Counted from the stretch's first letter, positions 1 to 12,900 are shown. The stretch: DNA of 64,000 nt from Gigaspora rosea (GCA_003550325.1 QKWP01000061.1:137321-201320), one strand, 5' to 3'. The notes: generated by a model not told the origin, from the letters alone. Made by a program: numbers and translations.

Positions 1-59
1 TCCCATTTAAAAGTATAACAACCATTTTTCCAATTATAATTTGCTTCCACTTTTTGATT

Positions 60-401
60 CTAGTCATTGCCTAATAGAAGAGAGTAAGAAGTAGTGTCTA
101 CTACTTCTACAGTAAGAGGGATAGTAATATGATCAATTTCAATTGGCAGGTCTTTTATAATCCCTAAAGGCCGAGTGGAAGTTCCAACTGCAGGAACAAT
201 AAGGCTGTTAGAGGCCTTTTCAATAGTCAAACCAAGTTCCTTGACTGCCTTGTGAGCAATCATGCTAATTGAAGCACCACTATTAATAATAGCTTGGTAA
301 GGTTTATTCTGAAGAGAGACATTATATTTGACAGGGGTAGTATACGCAGGGGTTTGAACAAGGTTGGCATTTTTGGCTTCCTCATACAGGTGAGTAGCCA
401 A
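60..401 (-). CDS. Aspartic-protease-like start of pol (LTR element)
   Basis: This 113-residue frame lies just downstream of gag on the same strand. It resembles the retropepsin-type protease of Ty3/gypsy elements: a Ser-Gly-Ala turn followed by a Ser-Met-Ile strand, an Ala-Val-Lys-Glu-Leu-Gly-Leu helix, a Pro-Leu-Gly-Ile strand, and a Leu-Leu-Leu-Gly-Asn-Asp end that matches the ILG(M/N)D motif. It is the first piece of pol; reverse transcriptase, RNase H and integrase would follow outside the window. It is treated as part of the fossil element, not as a host gene. Confidence 0.7.
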   Translation of the reverse strand: MATHLYEEAKNANLVQTPAYTTPVKYNVSLQNKPYQAIINSGASISMIAHKAVKELGLTIEKASNSLIVPAVGTSTRPLGIIKDLPIEIDHITIPLTVEVVDTTSYSLLLGND

Positions 402-497
402 GGCACCTCGGATAGATGGATTATTGAGTAGCGTTTTCTACTTGCTAGCAGTAAGAGAGGGTGTCTGAGTCTGATTTTGTGTAAGATAATTAACACT

Positions 498-2552
498 TCA
501 ATGATAAGGCGAAGGAGATCGATTAGAGGAGTTTTGGTAAGAGTGATAGTTATCATTATTTCGGCTTCTATAATTATTATCTCTAGATTGGCTTCTAGGA
601 CGAGAATTATTGCGACTGCGAGAACGGTCTCTGTTATTGGAATAGCGATCAGAAGAGCGACCATTTCGGTCCCTATTTTGGTTGTTATTTCTGTTCCGGT
701 TATTGTTATTATTATTACGACGAGAATTGGATCCTTGTCGTTGGTCCTGTTTTCTACTATTGCAATCACGAATAAAATGTCCAGTGCGTCCACAATAATA
801 GCAGATAGGAGGCTCTTTCATTCGAGGGGTTTGGGCACGGTTGTCAGCATAATTAACAGAAGAGGTAGGTGTGGTCTGTGTCTGGGCTAAATTAATACTA
901 AGCTTAGCAATTTGGTCTGTAAGTTGTTGAATAGCTTGGTCGGTATTGGTAGTAGGGGTAGTCATTAATTTTCCAGTTTCCCAGCGGAGGGCTACTTCAA
1001 TAGCATCGGTCAGGGTATTAGGTATAGCAGCTTGAACATTAACTGCATACTCAGAACGTAAGCCTTGGATAAAAAGTTGTTTAACAAAATCAGCGGGAAA
1101 AACACCGGTTGGGTCCACTTTCGTTTGCAATGTACGAAATCGGTTGACATATCCATCCACCGTTTCTGTGGGTCCTTGCTTAATTTCGAAAAGTTGTTTT
1201 TGCCAAAGGGCCTTTTGCTTAGTAGTATAGAAACGTGTCTTAAAAAGATGCTGGAAACTTCGGTTCTGGTTGTTGTTATCATTAAAAACATTGGGTACCG
1301 GGTTTAAAGCAGTATACCAGTCTAGAGCAACACCTTTAAGGTACACAGGAGCAAGCTGAAGTTTCCGTTCAGCACTCCATCGGTTGGCAGTAGCGGCTCT
1401 TCGAAATTCCTTCAGCCAGTCAGCAGGGTCTTGGGTTCCGTCACCGTAAAAATCTGCAACAGTAATAAGAGTTTTCTCAGAGCCTTGTCCAAGGGCATTG
1501 GCAAGATCAGTTATTGCTTGCGCAGCATCTTGTAAAGCTTGATCACCCATTAGGTTTTCTGGTTGGTTAGGAGGTAAGATAGGGTTTAATTCTTCAACAA
1601 GAGGTTGTAAATTTATTTCCTCGAATTGTGGAGGAGAGTCAGCTCTAACAATAGTAGCGTCTTGGTTTTGAATATAATGGTCGAGAGGGTCAATTAAATT
1701 TTGGTCGTTAAGAGGAGGAGTATTAAGTAATGGAGGTGTATGGCGTGGGGTAACGTTTATATCTAAATTAACAGTTGGGTAATATTCAGTTACAAGAGGA
1801 GATGGAGGAACAGTTGTGCGAGCAGGAGAAAAGGTTTGTTGTAAATAGCGAAAGAGGCGATTTCGTGGAGGAGGAGTAGTTTCTCGAGTATAATGATATG
1901 GAATTTCTGAGATAGGTGAAGAAGGAAGTGCAAGGCTTGGAGGGATTGGTATATAAGTATTAGTGGAAGAACCAACACCAGTATCAGCTAATTGTTCAGG
2001 TCCTAAGGTGAATATAGATCTGGGTGGAGAAACGTCAAAATTTAATTCAGTTCTTCCTAGTTGATTTTGAAAATCGAATAGAAGGTTTTCAGTCCTTGGT
2101 CGAGTTGAAGCAGGTGTAGAAGGTAAGAGGTCCTCAATGTGAAGATCAAGTAGAGTAGCTTCAAAATTAAGAGGTAAGGTAGGTGCAAGAGTATAGGGGG
2201 TATGTGCAAGGAGTAGACCAGCAATAACTTCTTTTGGGTCTAATAGGTCGTTGTTATAGCGGCAACTAAAAACAATATCTCGAGCAGCAGCTCTAGCAGT
2301 ATTATAATCAGTAGCAGCAACTAAAATACAGTAAGAGTCGTTTGTCTTTTGTGAGTATTGGGTAGCAAAATAATTGTCTCGATACGTTCCCCAGAATCGG
2401 CGAAAGGGACGGTATAAATTAGCAACAGGGTAACAGATAGTACAGGATAAATCAGGATGGTAGGCTTGCAAAACGTCTACCGCAAGTGAGGAAGGATGAC
2501 TTGTTTCGTGTACTTCAATTTGTTCTAAGTATAGTTCATACGCTCTATTCAT
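498..2552 (-). CDS. Gag-like protein of the LTR element (684 aa)
   Basis: Structural nucleocapsid/capsid polyprotein of the LTR element. The first ~330 residues are rich in Pro, Thr and Ser and low in complexity. A retrotransposon-gag region follows at about residues 365-510, with an Asp-Pro-Ala-Asp-Trp-Leu segment and the Leu-Asp-Trp-Tyr pattern typical of Ty3/gypsy capsid. A CCHC zinc knuckle (CYYCGRTGHFIRDC) lies near residue 590. The tail is Arg/Asn/Ser-rich and likely binds RNA. The ATG at 2552 lies about 300 nt inside the LTR, leaving room for a leader. The neighbouring downstream frame on the same strand is protease-like. Confidence 0.85.
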   Translation of the reverse strand: MNRAYELYLEQIEVHETSHPSSLAVDVLQAYHPDLSCTICYPVANLYRPFRRFWGTYRDNYFATQYSQKTNDSYCILVAATDYNTARAAARDIVFSCRYNNDLLDPKEVIAGLLLAHTPYTLAPTLPLNFEATLLDLHIEDLLPSTPASTRPRTENLLFDFQNQLGRTELNFDVSPPRSIFTLGPEQLADTGVGSSTNTYIPIPPSLALPSSPISEIPYHYTRETTPPPRNRLFRYLQQTFSPARTTVPPSPLVTEYYPTVNLDINVTPRHTPPLLNTPPLNDQNLIDPLDHYIQNQDATIVRADSPPQFEEINLQPLVEELNPILPPNQPENLMGDQALQDAAQAITDLANALGQGSEKTLITVADFYGDGTQDPADWLKEFRRAATANRWSAERKLQLAPVYLKGVALDWYTALNPVPNVFNDNNNQNRSFQHLFKTRFYTTKQKALWQKQLFEIKQGPTETVDGYVNRFRTLQTKVDPTGVFPADFVKQLFIQGLRSEYAVNVQAAIPNTLTDAIEVALRWETGKLMTTPTTNTDQAIQQLTDQIAKLSINLAQTQTTPTSSVNYADNRAQTPRMKEPPICYYCGRTGHFIRDCNSRKQDQRQGSNSRRNNNNNNRNRNNNQNRDRNGRSSDRYSNNRDRSRSRNNSRPRSQSRDNNYRSRNNDNYHSYQNSSNRSPSPYH

Positions 2553-2839
2553 ATAGAAAAGGCAGTTCCCAAGTCTTAAGGAAACTAATAAAAGAATAAT
2601 AAAATACCTCCAAAATAAAAGGTTAGTAGTAAGTTGTTAACAAAATTTTAATCTCCTAAATATAGTAAATAGTTAGTATCCAACAAAAAGAAAATTCCAA
2701 GTAAGTTGTAAGAGAATAATAAGAGTGCAATCAACAGCAAGAGGGTTAGTAACAGCCAAAAAAAATAATTAAATTTCTGCCAAAAGTAATAATAAGATTT
2801 CCAAATTCTTTAATAATATTCAATAATTTAAATAGGTTT

Positions 2840-2855
2840 CCGCCAGAAGGCACCA
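2840..2855 (-). promoter_or_regulatory. Primer-binding site for minus-strand priming
   Basis: On the minus strand the sequence reads TGGTGCCTTCTGGCGG two bases inside the LTR. Its complement ends in ...GGCACCA, as expected for the CCA-tailed 3' end of a tRNA. The tRNA species was not identified. Confidence 0.7.
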
Positions 2856-2857
2856 AA

Positions 2858-3429
2858 TGTTACAGTACCGGAAGCCTTCTTTAATTCCGATAAAGTAACA
2901 ATCACACGGCTCCTGAGATCCCTTACTTTGGGCGTGAAGCGGTGTGCAAGAGGGAAGTATAGTTTCTTTTATGTCTGTAAGAAACTACACACTTCTCTGA
3001 GGCAGTTCGGTATAAAACAACAAGAGATAATACACAGTTTATTAATTTAACAAGAGGGCTATTCCAAGGTGTCTGTTCCTTAGAAATCCCAAGAGTTTAT
3101 TAATAATAAGAGAGGAGGATAAATAATATAAAGGTAAAGATAAAATACAATGTCTGGATCTGTCTAAAACTAAGGGAAATAAGGTGGGTTTATATATCTA
3201 TTGAGCTAAGCGTCGCTAAGCGTCGTTAAGCGTCGCTAAGCGTCATTAAGCATCACTAAGCGTCGTTAAGCGTTGCTAAGCGTCATTAAACGTCGCTAAG
3301 TGTCATTTAGTGTTATTGCACATCAATTTCGCATATCACTATTACTAAATACAGTTATTACAAAATTTCCTTATTAAGTTCTAATTTTCAAACTAATTTC
3401 TACCAAAATTAAAAACCTATTCTATAACA
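2858..3429 (-). repeat. 5' LTR of the gypsy-type element (572 bp)
   Basis: The segment begins TGTTA and ends TAACA, a perfect 5-bp inverted end with the canonical TG...CA. Its inner edge lies two bases from the primer-binding site. On the minus strand the U3 side is at 3429. A run of ~10-bp repeats (about 3205-3310) comes next, then a TATA-like stretch near 3189-3199. The partner LTR is outside the window, so pair identity, and hence age, cannot be estimated. Confidence 0.8.
3205..3310. repeat. ~10-bp minisatellite inside the LTR U3
   Basis: About ten variants of TAAGCGTCGC (also TAAGCGTCAT and TAAGCGTCGT) follow one another. They lie upstream of the TATA-like stretch when read on the minus strand, so they occupy the position of enhancer repeats in U3. 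Whether they bind a factor cannot be seen. Confidence 0.75.
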
Positions 3430-3435
3430 TTACGT

Positions 3436-3680
3436 AAAAGTTAACGTAAAACTACGTAAGCCTTACAGTCTGTAAGAAAAGCGTAAATTTAAGTAAAATT
3501 TTTACGTCAATTTACAATTTTCTTATCGTGCGTAAGAAAATTGTAAATTGACGTAAAATTTTTATGTAAATTTACGATTTTCATATGGTGCGTAAGAAAC
3601 TCGTAACTTGACGTAAAAAGTTACATAAATTTATGATTTTCTTACACACCGTAAGGCTTACGAAAGTTTACAGAAGTATA
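3436..3680. repeat. Fold-back (MITE-like) repeat rich in CGTAAG/CTTACG
   Basis: The two ends are inverted copies of each other: the left end carries CGTAAGCCTTACAG then TGTAAGAAAA, and the right end carries the reverse complement. Inside, ATTGTAAATTGACGTAAAA is again repeated in inverted form. No coding capacity. It abuts the LTR; target duplications are not clear. Confidence 0.6.
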
Positions 3681-3719
3681 TAAAAATTTATAAAATACTA
3701 GAAAAAAATTTTAATATAA

Positions 3720-5560
3720 TCAGCTTATAACCCAAATTCAAATATTACTTTGAAACAAATGGCTTGAAATTTGTAAAGTATTTTTTCAATACTATGAAAT
3801 ATTTCGCAATATTTTGCATATTTGAAGTATTATTCAAATTATAAATTATAAATGATGAATCATCTTGATTTATATTTTTTGTAATTTTGTGAACTTATGA
3901 AAGTTTATAAAAGATTAAAATAATGATATAGTAACTTTTTAATAAAATCAATGCTTGAAAACTTTAAAGTATTTTTCAATACTACAAAATATTTTGAAAG
4001 CTTTTGCATACTTGTAACACTATTCAAAAGTATAAGCTATAAATAATGATAAAATATAACATTATAAATTCTTGTAATTTAGTGAATAAAGCTAAAAGAA
4101 ATTTGCTTTAGATAAATAGGTTTGTTTAAATTTGTCATATTTTAAAAACTATAATTTATTTCGAAACATAGTGTAAAAATATAAAAATTTTTTTTATATT
4201 TTAATTTTAAATCAATCAATTTTTAATTGTATTACGAATTTGCTATTATGTCAAAAAAATGCTTTTTGCAATATTCTGAAAAATTTTAAAGTAATCTATT
4301 AAAGAAATTATGTGAAGTATTGCGAAATATTTTAAATGTATTTGCTTTAATTTTATACATTATTGCTAATTGTCTACTTGTAAAATATTTTTCAATACTT
4401 TGAAATATTTCAAAACTTTTTGCGTTTTCTTAGGCTTATTCAATAATATATATAATAAATAATAAATCACTTGATTTATATTTTTTGTTACTTTGTGATT
4501 TCATGAAAGTTTACAAAAGATTATAAAATAATTAGTAATTATTTAATAAAATCAATACTTAAACAAATACTTGAAAACTTTTTCAATACTATGAAAGCTT
4601 TTGTATACTTGTAATACTATTCAAAAGTATAAGCTATAAATGATAATAAAATATGATATAAATTCTTGTAATTTAGTGAATAAAGCCAAAAGAAATTTGC
4701 TTTAGATAAATAGTTTTGTTTAAATTTGTTATATTTTAACAACTATAATTTATTTCAAAATATAGTATAAAAATATAAAATTTATTTTATATTTTAATAT
4801 TTTAAATTGATCAATTTTTAATTGTATTACGAATTTGCTATTATATAAAAAATTGCTTTTTGCAATATGCTGAAAAATTTAAATTAATCTATTAAAGAAA
4901 TTATGTAAAGTATTGCGAAATGTTTTAAATATATTTGCTTTAATTTTATACATTATTGCTAAATATCTACTTGTAAAATATTTTTCAATACTTTGAAATA
5001 TTTCGAAACTTTTTGCGTTTTCTTAGGCTTATTCAATAAATATATAATAAATAGTGAATCACTTGATTTATATTTTTTGTTACTTTGTGATTTAATGAAA
5101 GTTTACAAAAGATTATAAAATAATTAGTAACTATTTAATAAAATTAATACTTAAACAAATACTTAAAAACTTTTTCAATACTATGAAAGCTTTTGCATAC
5201 TTGTAATACTATTCAAAAGTATAAGCTATAAACAATAATAAAATATGATATAAATTCTTGTAATTTAGTAAATAAAGCCAAAAGAAATTTGCTTTAGATA
5301 AATAGTTTCATTTAAATTTGTTATATTTTAACAACTATAATTTATTTCGAAATATAGTGTAAAAATATAAAATTTTTTTTATATTTTAATATTTTAAATT
5401 GTTCAATTTTTAAATTGTATTATGAATTTGCTATTATGTCAAAAAAATGCCTTTTGCAATATTCCAAAATATCTTAAAGTATTTAATCTATTAAAGAAAT
5501 TATATGAAGTATTGCAAAATTTTTTAAATATATTTGCTTTAATTTTATAAATTTCTTGTG
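3720..5560. repeat. Tandem array, three units of ~600 bp, AT-rich
   Basis: The same order of landmarks recurs three times. CTTGATTTATATTTTTTGT starts at 3864, 4470 and 5062, giving periods of 606 and 592 bp. The landmark GCTATTAT...GCTTTTTGCAATAT recurs near 4242, 4838 and 5431. The units contain many short dyads such as ATTTTTCAATACT...GAAATATTT. No open frame runs through them. Confidence 0.75.
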
Positions 5561-8500
5561 TTTTAAAAAATAATCTATAAATTATATTTTCTGAAAACTT
5601 TTCTAATTTTTGTTATTTTTATTATCAAAATATATATTTATTTATTATTTTAAATAATATTACCTAGGGTTTAGTAAAATTATAGAGGCAACTCAAATGT
5701 TATACAAGTTTAATTATAATACAAAAATTGTTATTTTATATGAAAATCATATAAAATTTATTTGTATTGTGTTAAACTAGTCAAAGTTTTGATTATTAAT
5801 TTTTTAAAAATAACGTATCTACTGAGATATTTTTTTTTTTGAAACTCGAAATAGACAAAAGTAAGTAATGAATTATAAAGAAATTTTATAGCTGTTCTTT
5901 TATTGTTAAAAAACCTGAATCATATATTTATACTCAATTATTGTAAGATGAAAGAAATAAAAGTAAGAAATCATATACTGACTTGAAGCTTATGAGCACC
6001 TTAAAATAGCATATGAGTTTTATTATAATATTAAATGTAAAAATAAAGAATTGCTTTCAGAATCCATATATAACAGTATTCAACTATCAAAAGAAGCTGA
6101 AAATTATCTATTAGTATATTTGATCAAAACTTACATATGAAGTAGACAACAGTCTTGGCAATAATTTAAAGAATACATTCCAGAAAAAGGTTCATCTAGT
6201 TTACAAAATAATGTCAAAGCAATAAATACAGATTTAAAAATGATACAAAGAAAGATGCTAAACCAAAAACAAAACTTGTTACATTTAAAAAAAAGATGCT
6301 ACCAGAAAATCTTGATTTATTACTTGGTCAGTTTAAGATTTGGGCCCAACATAATAGAGCTAAAAGTGCATTTGAAAAAGCATTTACATTATCTGATCTA
6401 AAGATTCTAATTTAAGTGTTAAAAATAAGCCAGTAAAGATAAAGTAAAAAAAGAAGTCAGCTCTTATAGATCTGCTTTTCAACCAATAAATAAAGTTTTT
6501 CGCTAGCTATGAGAACTTAAAAATATTTGACTAAAATATTGTATAAGAATTTTAAAATTAACCTAATATAGTTTTCACTCTACTGTAAGGATTTTAAAAA
6601 CTACCAACTACTATAGAAAGAAAAATAAATAAAATATATGACATGCTTTCAAGGGAGGGATTACGCAGACCCTAAGCCATTTAATGCGATTCCCTGCGTC
6701 ATATTATATTTATATAAATTTCAAGGTAGTATTAAAAAATAGCTAGATTGCATATTTTTTGCAGAACAAACAAATACCATTGCCAAAGCACTAAGCTATC
6801 TGCTTTGTTGAAGCAAGAAGATTGTGCGCATGTTCAATCACACAACTTGCCGAAGCAAACACGTGCCAAGTAGCTATAGAAGTTGTCTTATCAACACAAA
6901 AACAATCCAACAAGAAAAAGAGATGCAACATTCAGGTATATAAAAAACAATAAAATTTGCTAAAAAAAATGTAAAAGAATGATTTATATATGTAAGCAGG
7001 AAACTATGCTCCATGTGTATAATAATTTAATTCCTATGTAGTTCATTATATTTTGAGCTTTTCTTATTGTCTAAAAAAGGATAATCAGGACATCAGTTAT
7101 GCAGTAATTTGGCACTTTACATCTTCAAGGGGCGAGTTTAGAGTCGTTACATTGCTATGTAGATATTATACCAATTTTAAAAAATCAATGATTTTTCATA
7201 ATCCGTTGACCCGGGTAATAGCTCTATTCAGTAGTTAACATTACATTCATAAAAAGAGTAGCAAAAAAAATAAAATTATATAATGTATTCATTTGAGAAT
7301 AAGAACTTCGTACATACAATTTTACAGCCAAAGTATGTACACAGCTTGGAATTTTGGGTTTACTAATTCCCCAAGTTCCTATTTCTTAAAAATTAATATA
7401 AAAAAGTATCGATTCAAATTATTGGTTTGTTATTGTTATTTCTGTAAAATTAAATGTTTATTTAAATATTTCTTACTCAGTTCACTAGCTCTTCACAATC
7501 GTATAAAAAATAAAATTATTTTTTTTTTATTTTTTAATTGGTTTTAATTTTATATTTACTAGGAACGTGATATGAAGTACAAATTGTAAGGCTAACAGGT
7601 ATACGAAATCTTGAATCTTATTGGATGCCGTATTATTTGATGCACAATTAATATCACATATATCAAACGTATTCTGGGTTTTGTTTAATGTTCTATGAAA
7701 TTATTTTTTGTGACTGTGCGCACCTTCTACATTTTGGCATGAGCCTCTATACCTGTTATACTTGCTACTTATGGTTAGTGTTCGGATCTAGATAATCTGT
7801 TTATCTAAAGATAACCAGACAAACTTTTAGCATTCCTAGATACACCCAACTAACAGCATATGTTATATGAATGCAATGCATTTCAAATATTTTATTGTAT
7901 GAATATCTGGGTGTAACTAATTACATATGGGTTTATATTTAGTAAGTTAATGGTTCAAAAAATTATGCATTTTGTGTAACTTAAGCTGATCTGACGATTC
8001 GAATTCAGACCTCGGACCAAACTTGCAAAGCATTAATACTAGCCTTGTAGTGCTGAGTAATATTATAATAAAAATTACAATCCAAGCAATTTTACTTAGC
8101 ACATCGGTTAGCAAGTTTGTTAGTTAAAATTTGGTGATTTTGGGTATAACTAGGTCGGTGTGACTCAGGTTACACAATATGCAAAACTTTCAAGAGATCA
8201 CTAACCCGCTATTTATATTGCCAAAGGCCACATGGTTTGGATATAAAACCGTGTGAAATTTAGTTACACCTAGTGCTCATACTCGAATAACTTTTTATCT
8301 AAAAGGTTGTAACCTTTAACAAAATATAATAACTGGTTTTATATTCTATTCAAATAAAGGGTAATGGTTATATCTGGATAAGATAGTTATATGATTAATA
8401 TATTAATGCCTAAATCCAATCAAATAACTCTATATTGATCAATATAAAAAAAATGATTTACACATAAAGTTTTTTACTTTGTATATTGTATTCTAACTTA

Positions 8501-9880
8501 CGTCATTCGTCAGGTGGCCAGACAAAGAAATTTAGCATATTATTATAATGATCCGCATCATTTCTGAATTTATGTTTATTCTGAATTGGCATGTGTTATT
8601 CGCGAGTCGTGAAATGTCATTTGTCATTTTAGAACCGGTATGCATTTACCAATTAATAAAAAAAGCGAAAATAATAATAAAGTAAAAAAATTAGAAATAA
8701 AAGCAAATAAAAATAAATCACTAAATATTAAATGCTAATTAACTTTTCATACATTAAAAGACTACATTCGAATATTCATATATATTTTAACAATGTAATT
8801 AAAAATTTTTGCATTCCATGCGTAGAACACATCCACATTTGTTCTTCGGCAACAGCAGGAATCTGCAGGTTTCTTGTCTAGAAGATAATTACTAAAATTT
8901 TTTTTAAAAAGAAAATATAAATTTATCTTTTCAATATAACAAACTTGCATCCCCAAGTTATTCCTATCTTTGTTTAGGCATAAGTAGTTTTTCTGTTTTG
9001 CCAATATAAAGAACTTTAAAGGTATTAGTTGTTACACTAAAGATCAGGCAAATTTTACGAGTTACGATACCATATCCTTGCTCAATAAAGTGTTGAAAAA
9101 AATATGTAATGAATATAAAAAAAAATGATGAACCAATAAAAGAATTATATTTATAAATATCAATGAAAAAATATCAATGTAAATATTAATAACTATCTGG
9201 TTATTTCAGAATGATGCATTTGTTTTTCATTGTGAAAATTAAAAAAGATGCTTTAACACAGCCACACACTTTACCCAATTTGGATTAGAAGGTGATTTGT
9301 TATTAAAATCCTAACTTTAAATAAATTTCTATTTACGGCATATTTCTATTATTATAACTAATTCACTAATCAAAATTAATGAATTAAATGATTGTTTCCT
9401 GGTGGCTTTTCTCTATCAAATTGATCTAGAACCATTGTGATCATGAGTTTATCTTTGATTCATTACTACTTTCATTCTTATTTCTTCATAATTGCAGGAA
9501 AAGTATTTACCCAGATCGAGACTTAATAAACAGGGACCATGGGAATGTGGCATGGAATCGGGTGTGAGAAAAAAAATTTATTTATTGCGCAGTAATACAG
9601 GTCACAAGTGTTACGGGATTTTGATCTGCATATATGAAAAAATGCAAAAACCTGTTAGGTAAAAACTTGTCCTTGTAGTATAGATATAGATATAACCTAA
9701 TTTGGTAATTTCATAGTATGCCCTTTTTTAATTGTCATTCATTTCGTTCGTCACATATATATTTGCCTGTTATTCAACTAGTGAAATAAATTTTGAGCGC
9801 TATGCATTTGTGCTGCGCCTGAGCTGCTTTGTAGCTACTTGCTTTTGTCTCAAGTGCTTTTGCTAGTGCTAGCGCTAAGT
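5561..9880. other. AT-rich intergenic stretch without a recognisable gene
   Basis: No frame longer than ~85 codons and no recognised domain. Visible items are a decayed coding-like patch near 6140-6415 (listed separately), a short GC-richer segment at about 6650-6705 with ACGCAG/CTGCGT facing each other, and scattered A/T runs. The small frames at 7053-7238, 7293-7547 and 8762-9004 show nothing recognisable. Confidence 0.6.
6140..6415 (+). pseudogene. Decayed coding-like fragment, unknown product
   Basis: From 6297 a run reads as Met-Leu-Pro-Glu-Asn-Leu-Asp-Leu-Leu-Leu-Gly-Gln-Phe-Lys-Ile-Trp-Ala-Gln, with normal-looking amino-acid composition, and then stops. Similar protein-like text in another frame lies just upstream. 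No family is recognised. It could be a remnant of a host or transposon gene, or chance in AT-rich DNA. Confidence 0.25.
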
Positions 9881-9931
9881 ATACCTCCTTTACAATTACA
9901 CCTCCTTTACAATTATACCTCCTTTACAATC
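9881..9931. repeat. Three 17-bp tandem repeats
   Basis: ATACCTCCTTTACAATT occurs three times in direct succession with single-base variation. A GC-richer patch with AGCGCT/AGTGCT words (about 9797-9880) precedes it. Confidence 0.8.
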
Positions 9932-12900
9932 GGTTGAAATTAGTGAAACCCAAAATTTCCTAAAAGAGGTAAACTGGAGAATATCAATTACCAAACATGA
10001 ACAATAAAACCATCCCAAAATTTATTATAAAACAATCAATTGTACCACAAAGTGCTAACGATTTCTTCTAAGTGCTAATAAAAAATAATTATCTGTTGAA
10101 AGACATTATCTGTTATCTATAAATAGCTGCACGACATAATAATAAAAATTGGTAGCTAAATGTTAGATGATTATTCAAATCTTAAAATAAAAAAATTAAC
10201 TAAATTAATAAGAAGGTTGTGTTGGGTTCAAAGATTTTCGATTATGCTATCGATTAGTATTGGCAGTAGTATGTAGAATAGGTAATAAATTAGCAGGGAT
10301 CAAGGGGTAAATTGGAGGTTATCAATTGTAAAATTCAGCACCCAAATTTTTTAGATCATGTGAAATTATTTATTCGAAATATGTATGATTCATATATGAA
10401 AGCAAATAGCAATGCAAAAAATGCAACTGGATATAGTAATAATTAAATTAGTATCTCCGCCTCGCTTCACTTTGGACGATCATATTATGTGATCTGAAAA
10501 AAATTTTGGTGATAATAATATATTTTAATTTATAATTGATTTCAAATCTGGTTAAACCAAGCTAAATGGCTCTAGACAATTTGGTATAACTGAATGGCAA
10601 GGAACTACCTGATATATTTTTTATACGTTTGATATAAATATGGTAGCTAATTCTGATTATAGTAGAAGAATTTGCTAGCAAAAAGGCCGGCTCGGTTAAC
10701 TGCCTAAGCATTTTTTCCCAGCCAAGTTTAATCGCCCAAATCACTACCCTGGATGATTCCATACTGTACATAAATCACTATACCTTTTTTGGATTAGATC
10801 TATCTCAAATACAGAAATAGATTACTAACAATCATACTGCATCTTTTTTTACTCATAAATTAATTGCCAAAGGTAGTAAGTTATAACAGGTATATTTTAA
10901 ATTTAGAAGCCATGCACTGCCACAAGCTTTATAAAATTTTAACTACCAGAAAAGCTTGTGTAAAGATTTGCATAAAACCTGTAATATTTTATAACACAAA
11001 TTCAAACAGATCTAAATCAACATACTAATTCATCTGTCTTTGTTTATTGGGCAATGTATGACAAGCTTAATGATTACGTAAAAGTAACGAAAAGTACACA
11101 TGATCAATTTGAACATGTGACCATACTATTCAATCATATGCAAGATTTTGCACACAGATAGTTGCCTGTAAACCATACACTTCGTACTTTGTATCACATT
11201 CCTGGTATATATAAATTAATTATGGCAAGCGAAAAAAATATAGATTTATAGTATAGATTACAACATTCATGCAGATCAAATATTCTTCAAAAAGTAGTGA
11301 AAAATCATACTATATCCTTGAATTGATTACCACAAGTAGTGTTCAGATCTGCTAGATTTTTTATCCGGATTATCTGGATAATATAGATAACGGATAATGA
11401 TTTTGTTCAACAGATAGTTTATCCAGATAATAATTACTTTAAAATTATTGTCAGTCAAAAGTGTCCTGTACATTTTTACTAATCATTTTGTTCATGTGAT
11501 GAGAAAATGTCGTATACTTTTTTTAATCGTCGCTATTTTCAAATTATAGGCTGAGATATTTATACATATGATGTACAAATTGTAAATGTTTGCTTGCTTG
11601 AAAAGCATGAGTGTGTATATGAATTTAACCTTTTAAAGGTATGTGTTCATGAATATTTAATATGTATTAGCGTACTATGTTATTAATGCTGCTAAATTTA
11701 GTATAGTAAATGCGAACTTGGTGTTCTATCTTGTTATGGGGTAATGTCAATGTCAAAATCAGATCTTTAGAATATTATATATATTGGTGTAATGGCAATC
11801 ACCATCAGCAATTAAGCGACAACTATGAGAAATAAATTACAGAATCAGATAAAAGTTAGACCAACAATTTTATGCGATACTAAATACAGAAGCAAGTGTT
11901 ATATTGGATGTGAAGATGTAATATGTGAAGTTTCTATATGATTCACATTCTTGCTTCGACATATGCATTTATCTAATAAGATGCAAGGTTTTGTGTATGA
12001 AAACCATTTAAATTGTAGTATAGCTATATACTACGTGAAATTTTCAATATCATTCCATTCCTGGTATGAAGCTTCATACTAAATATGGAATATATAAATT
12101 TGTATTAACATTTATCACATGTACTATTAAAGTTGTTATTGGAGCAAAATTCCGGAACAACCCAGGTTATACTCCAGTTTAAAGATAGAGTGTATTGAGA
12201 TCTCAAGAAATATATAATATCCCGGAGCAAAATTATTACTTAAAACCCAGGTTGCTCCATATATGGAATGATTTGGAGCAAACCTGGGTTGCTCCATAGG
12301 GATTATCTTGCAAGTATTGATTTAATATTAAAAAGTATGACACAATTCTGCGATACACAAAATTTATATTATAGGTTTATCTAGTACGAAATATATGTCT
12401 AATAATTAACAGATAATCTAGATAATTATCTGGATAATGGAATTATGGGCAGGAACGGAGTGATAAATATCATGTAGGGTTTTAGGATGGGCCAGAATGG
12501 TGTGGGTCTGCAAAATCTTGGATCTGATTAGTCCACGTGATAATATATCTATTGTATGATAATTGTTTAACCAAATATCGCTTTAGCAGGTTTTTGTCTT
12601 GATTAAAGTGTATGACGATCACTATAAAAAATGACCTTTTTTTATTATTGTCTTTTAGAATTGCACTAACTTAATGAGTTTATGAAATGCATTACATGTT
12701 AATCATGCTGTATCGGTATTTATTACTGTAGATAGATACAAATGATTGAGAACTTAAAATTTGATTGTTTATAAAATTCAATTGTATATCCGATATCTAT
12801 GAGAGTAGCCACCTTAAAGTTCACAAACAATCGACATCGTGATCGAATTGTTGCAGTATATAAATGATTGATTAATTAATTAACTGGTTGCTGGGCAATT

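Larger units (their letters stand above)
1..3429 (-). mobile_element. Ty3/gypsy-type LTR retrotransposon, 5' part (runs off window)
   Basis: Read on the minus strand, the parts come in the usual order: LTR (2858-3429), primer-binding site (2840-2855), leader, gag (2552-498), then an aspartic-protease-like segment that opens pol (401-60). The rest of pol and the other LTR lie beyond the left edge. Gag shows the retrotransposon-gag fold region and a CCHC zinc knuckle. The order gag then protease and the tRNA-type primer site fit Ty3/gypsy (Metaviridae-like) elements of fungi. Gag is one long open frame, so the copy looks fairly young; its overall state cannot be judged because most of pol is outside the window. 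Confidence 0.85.
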
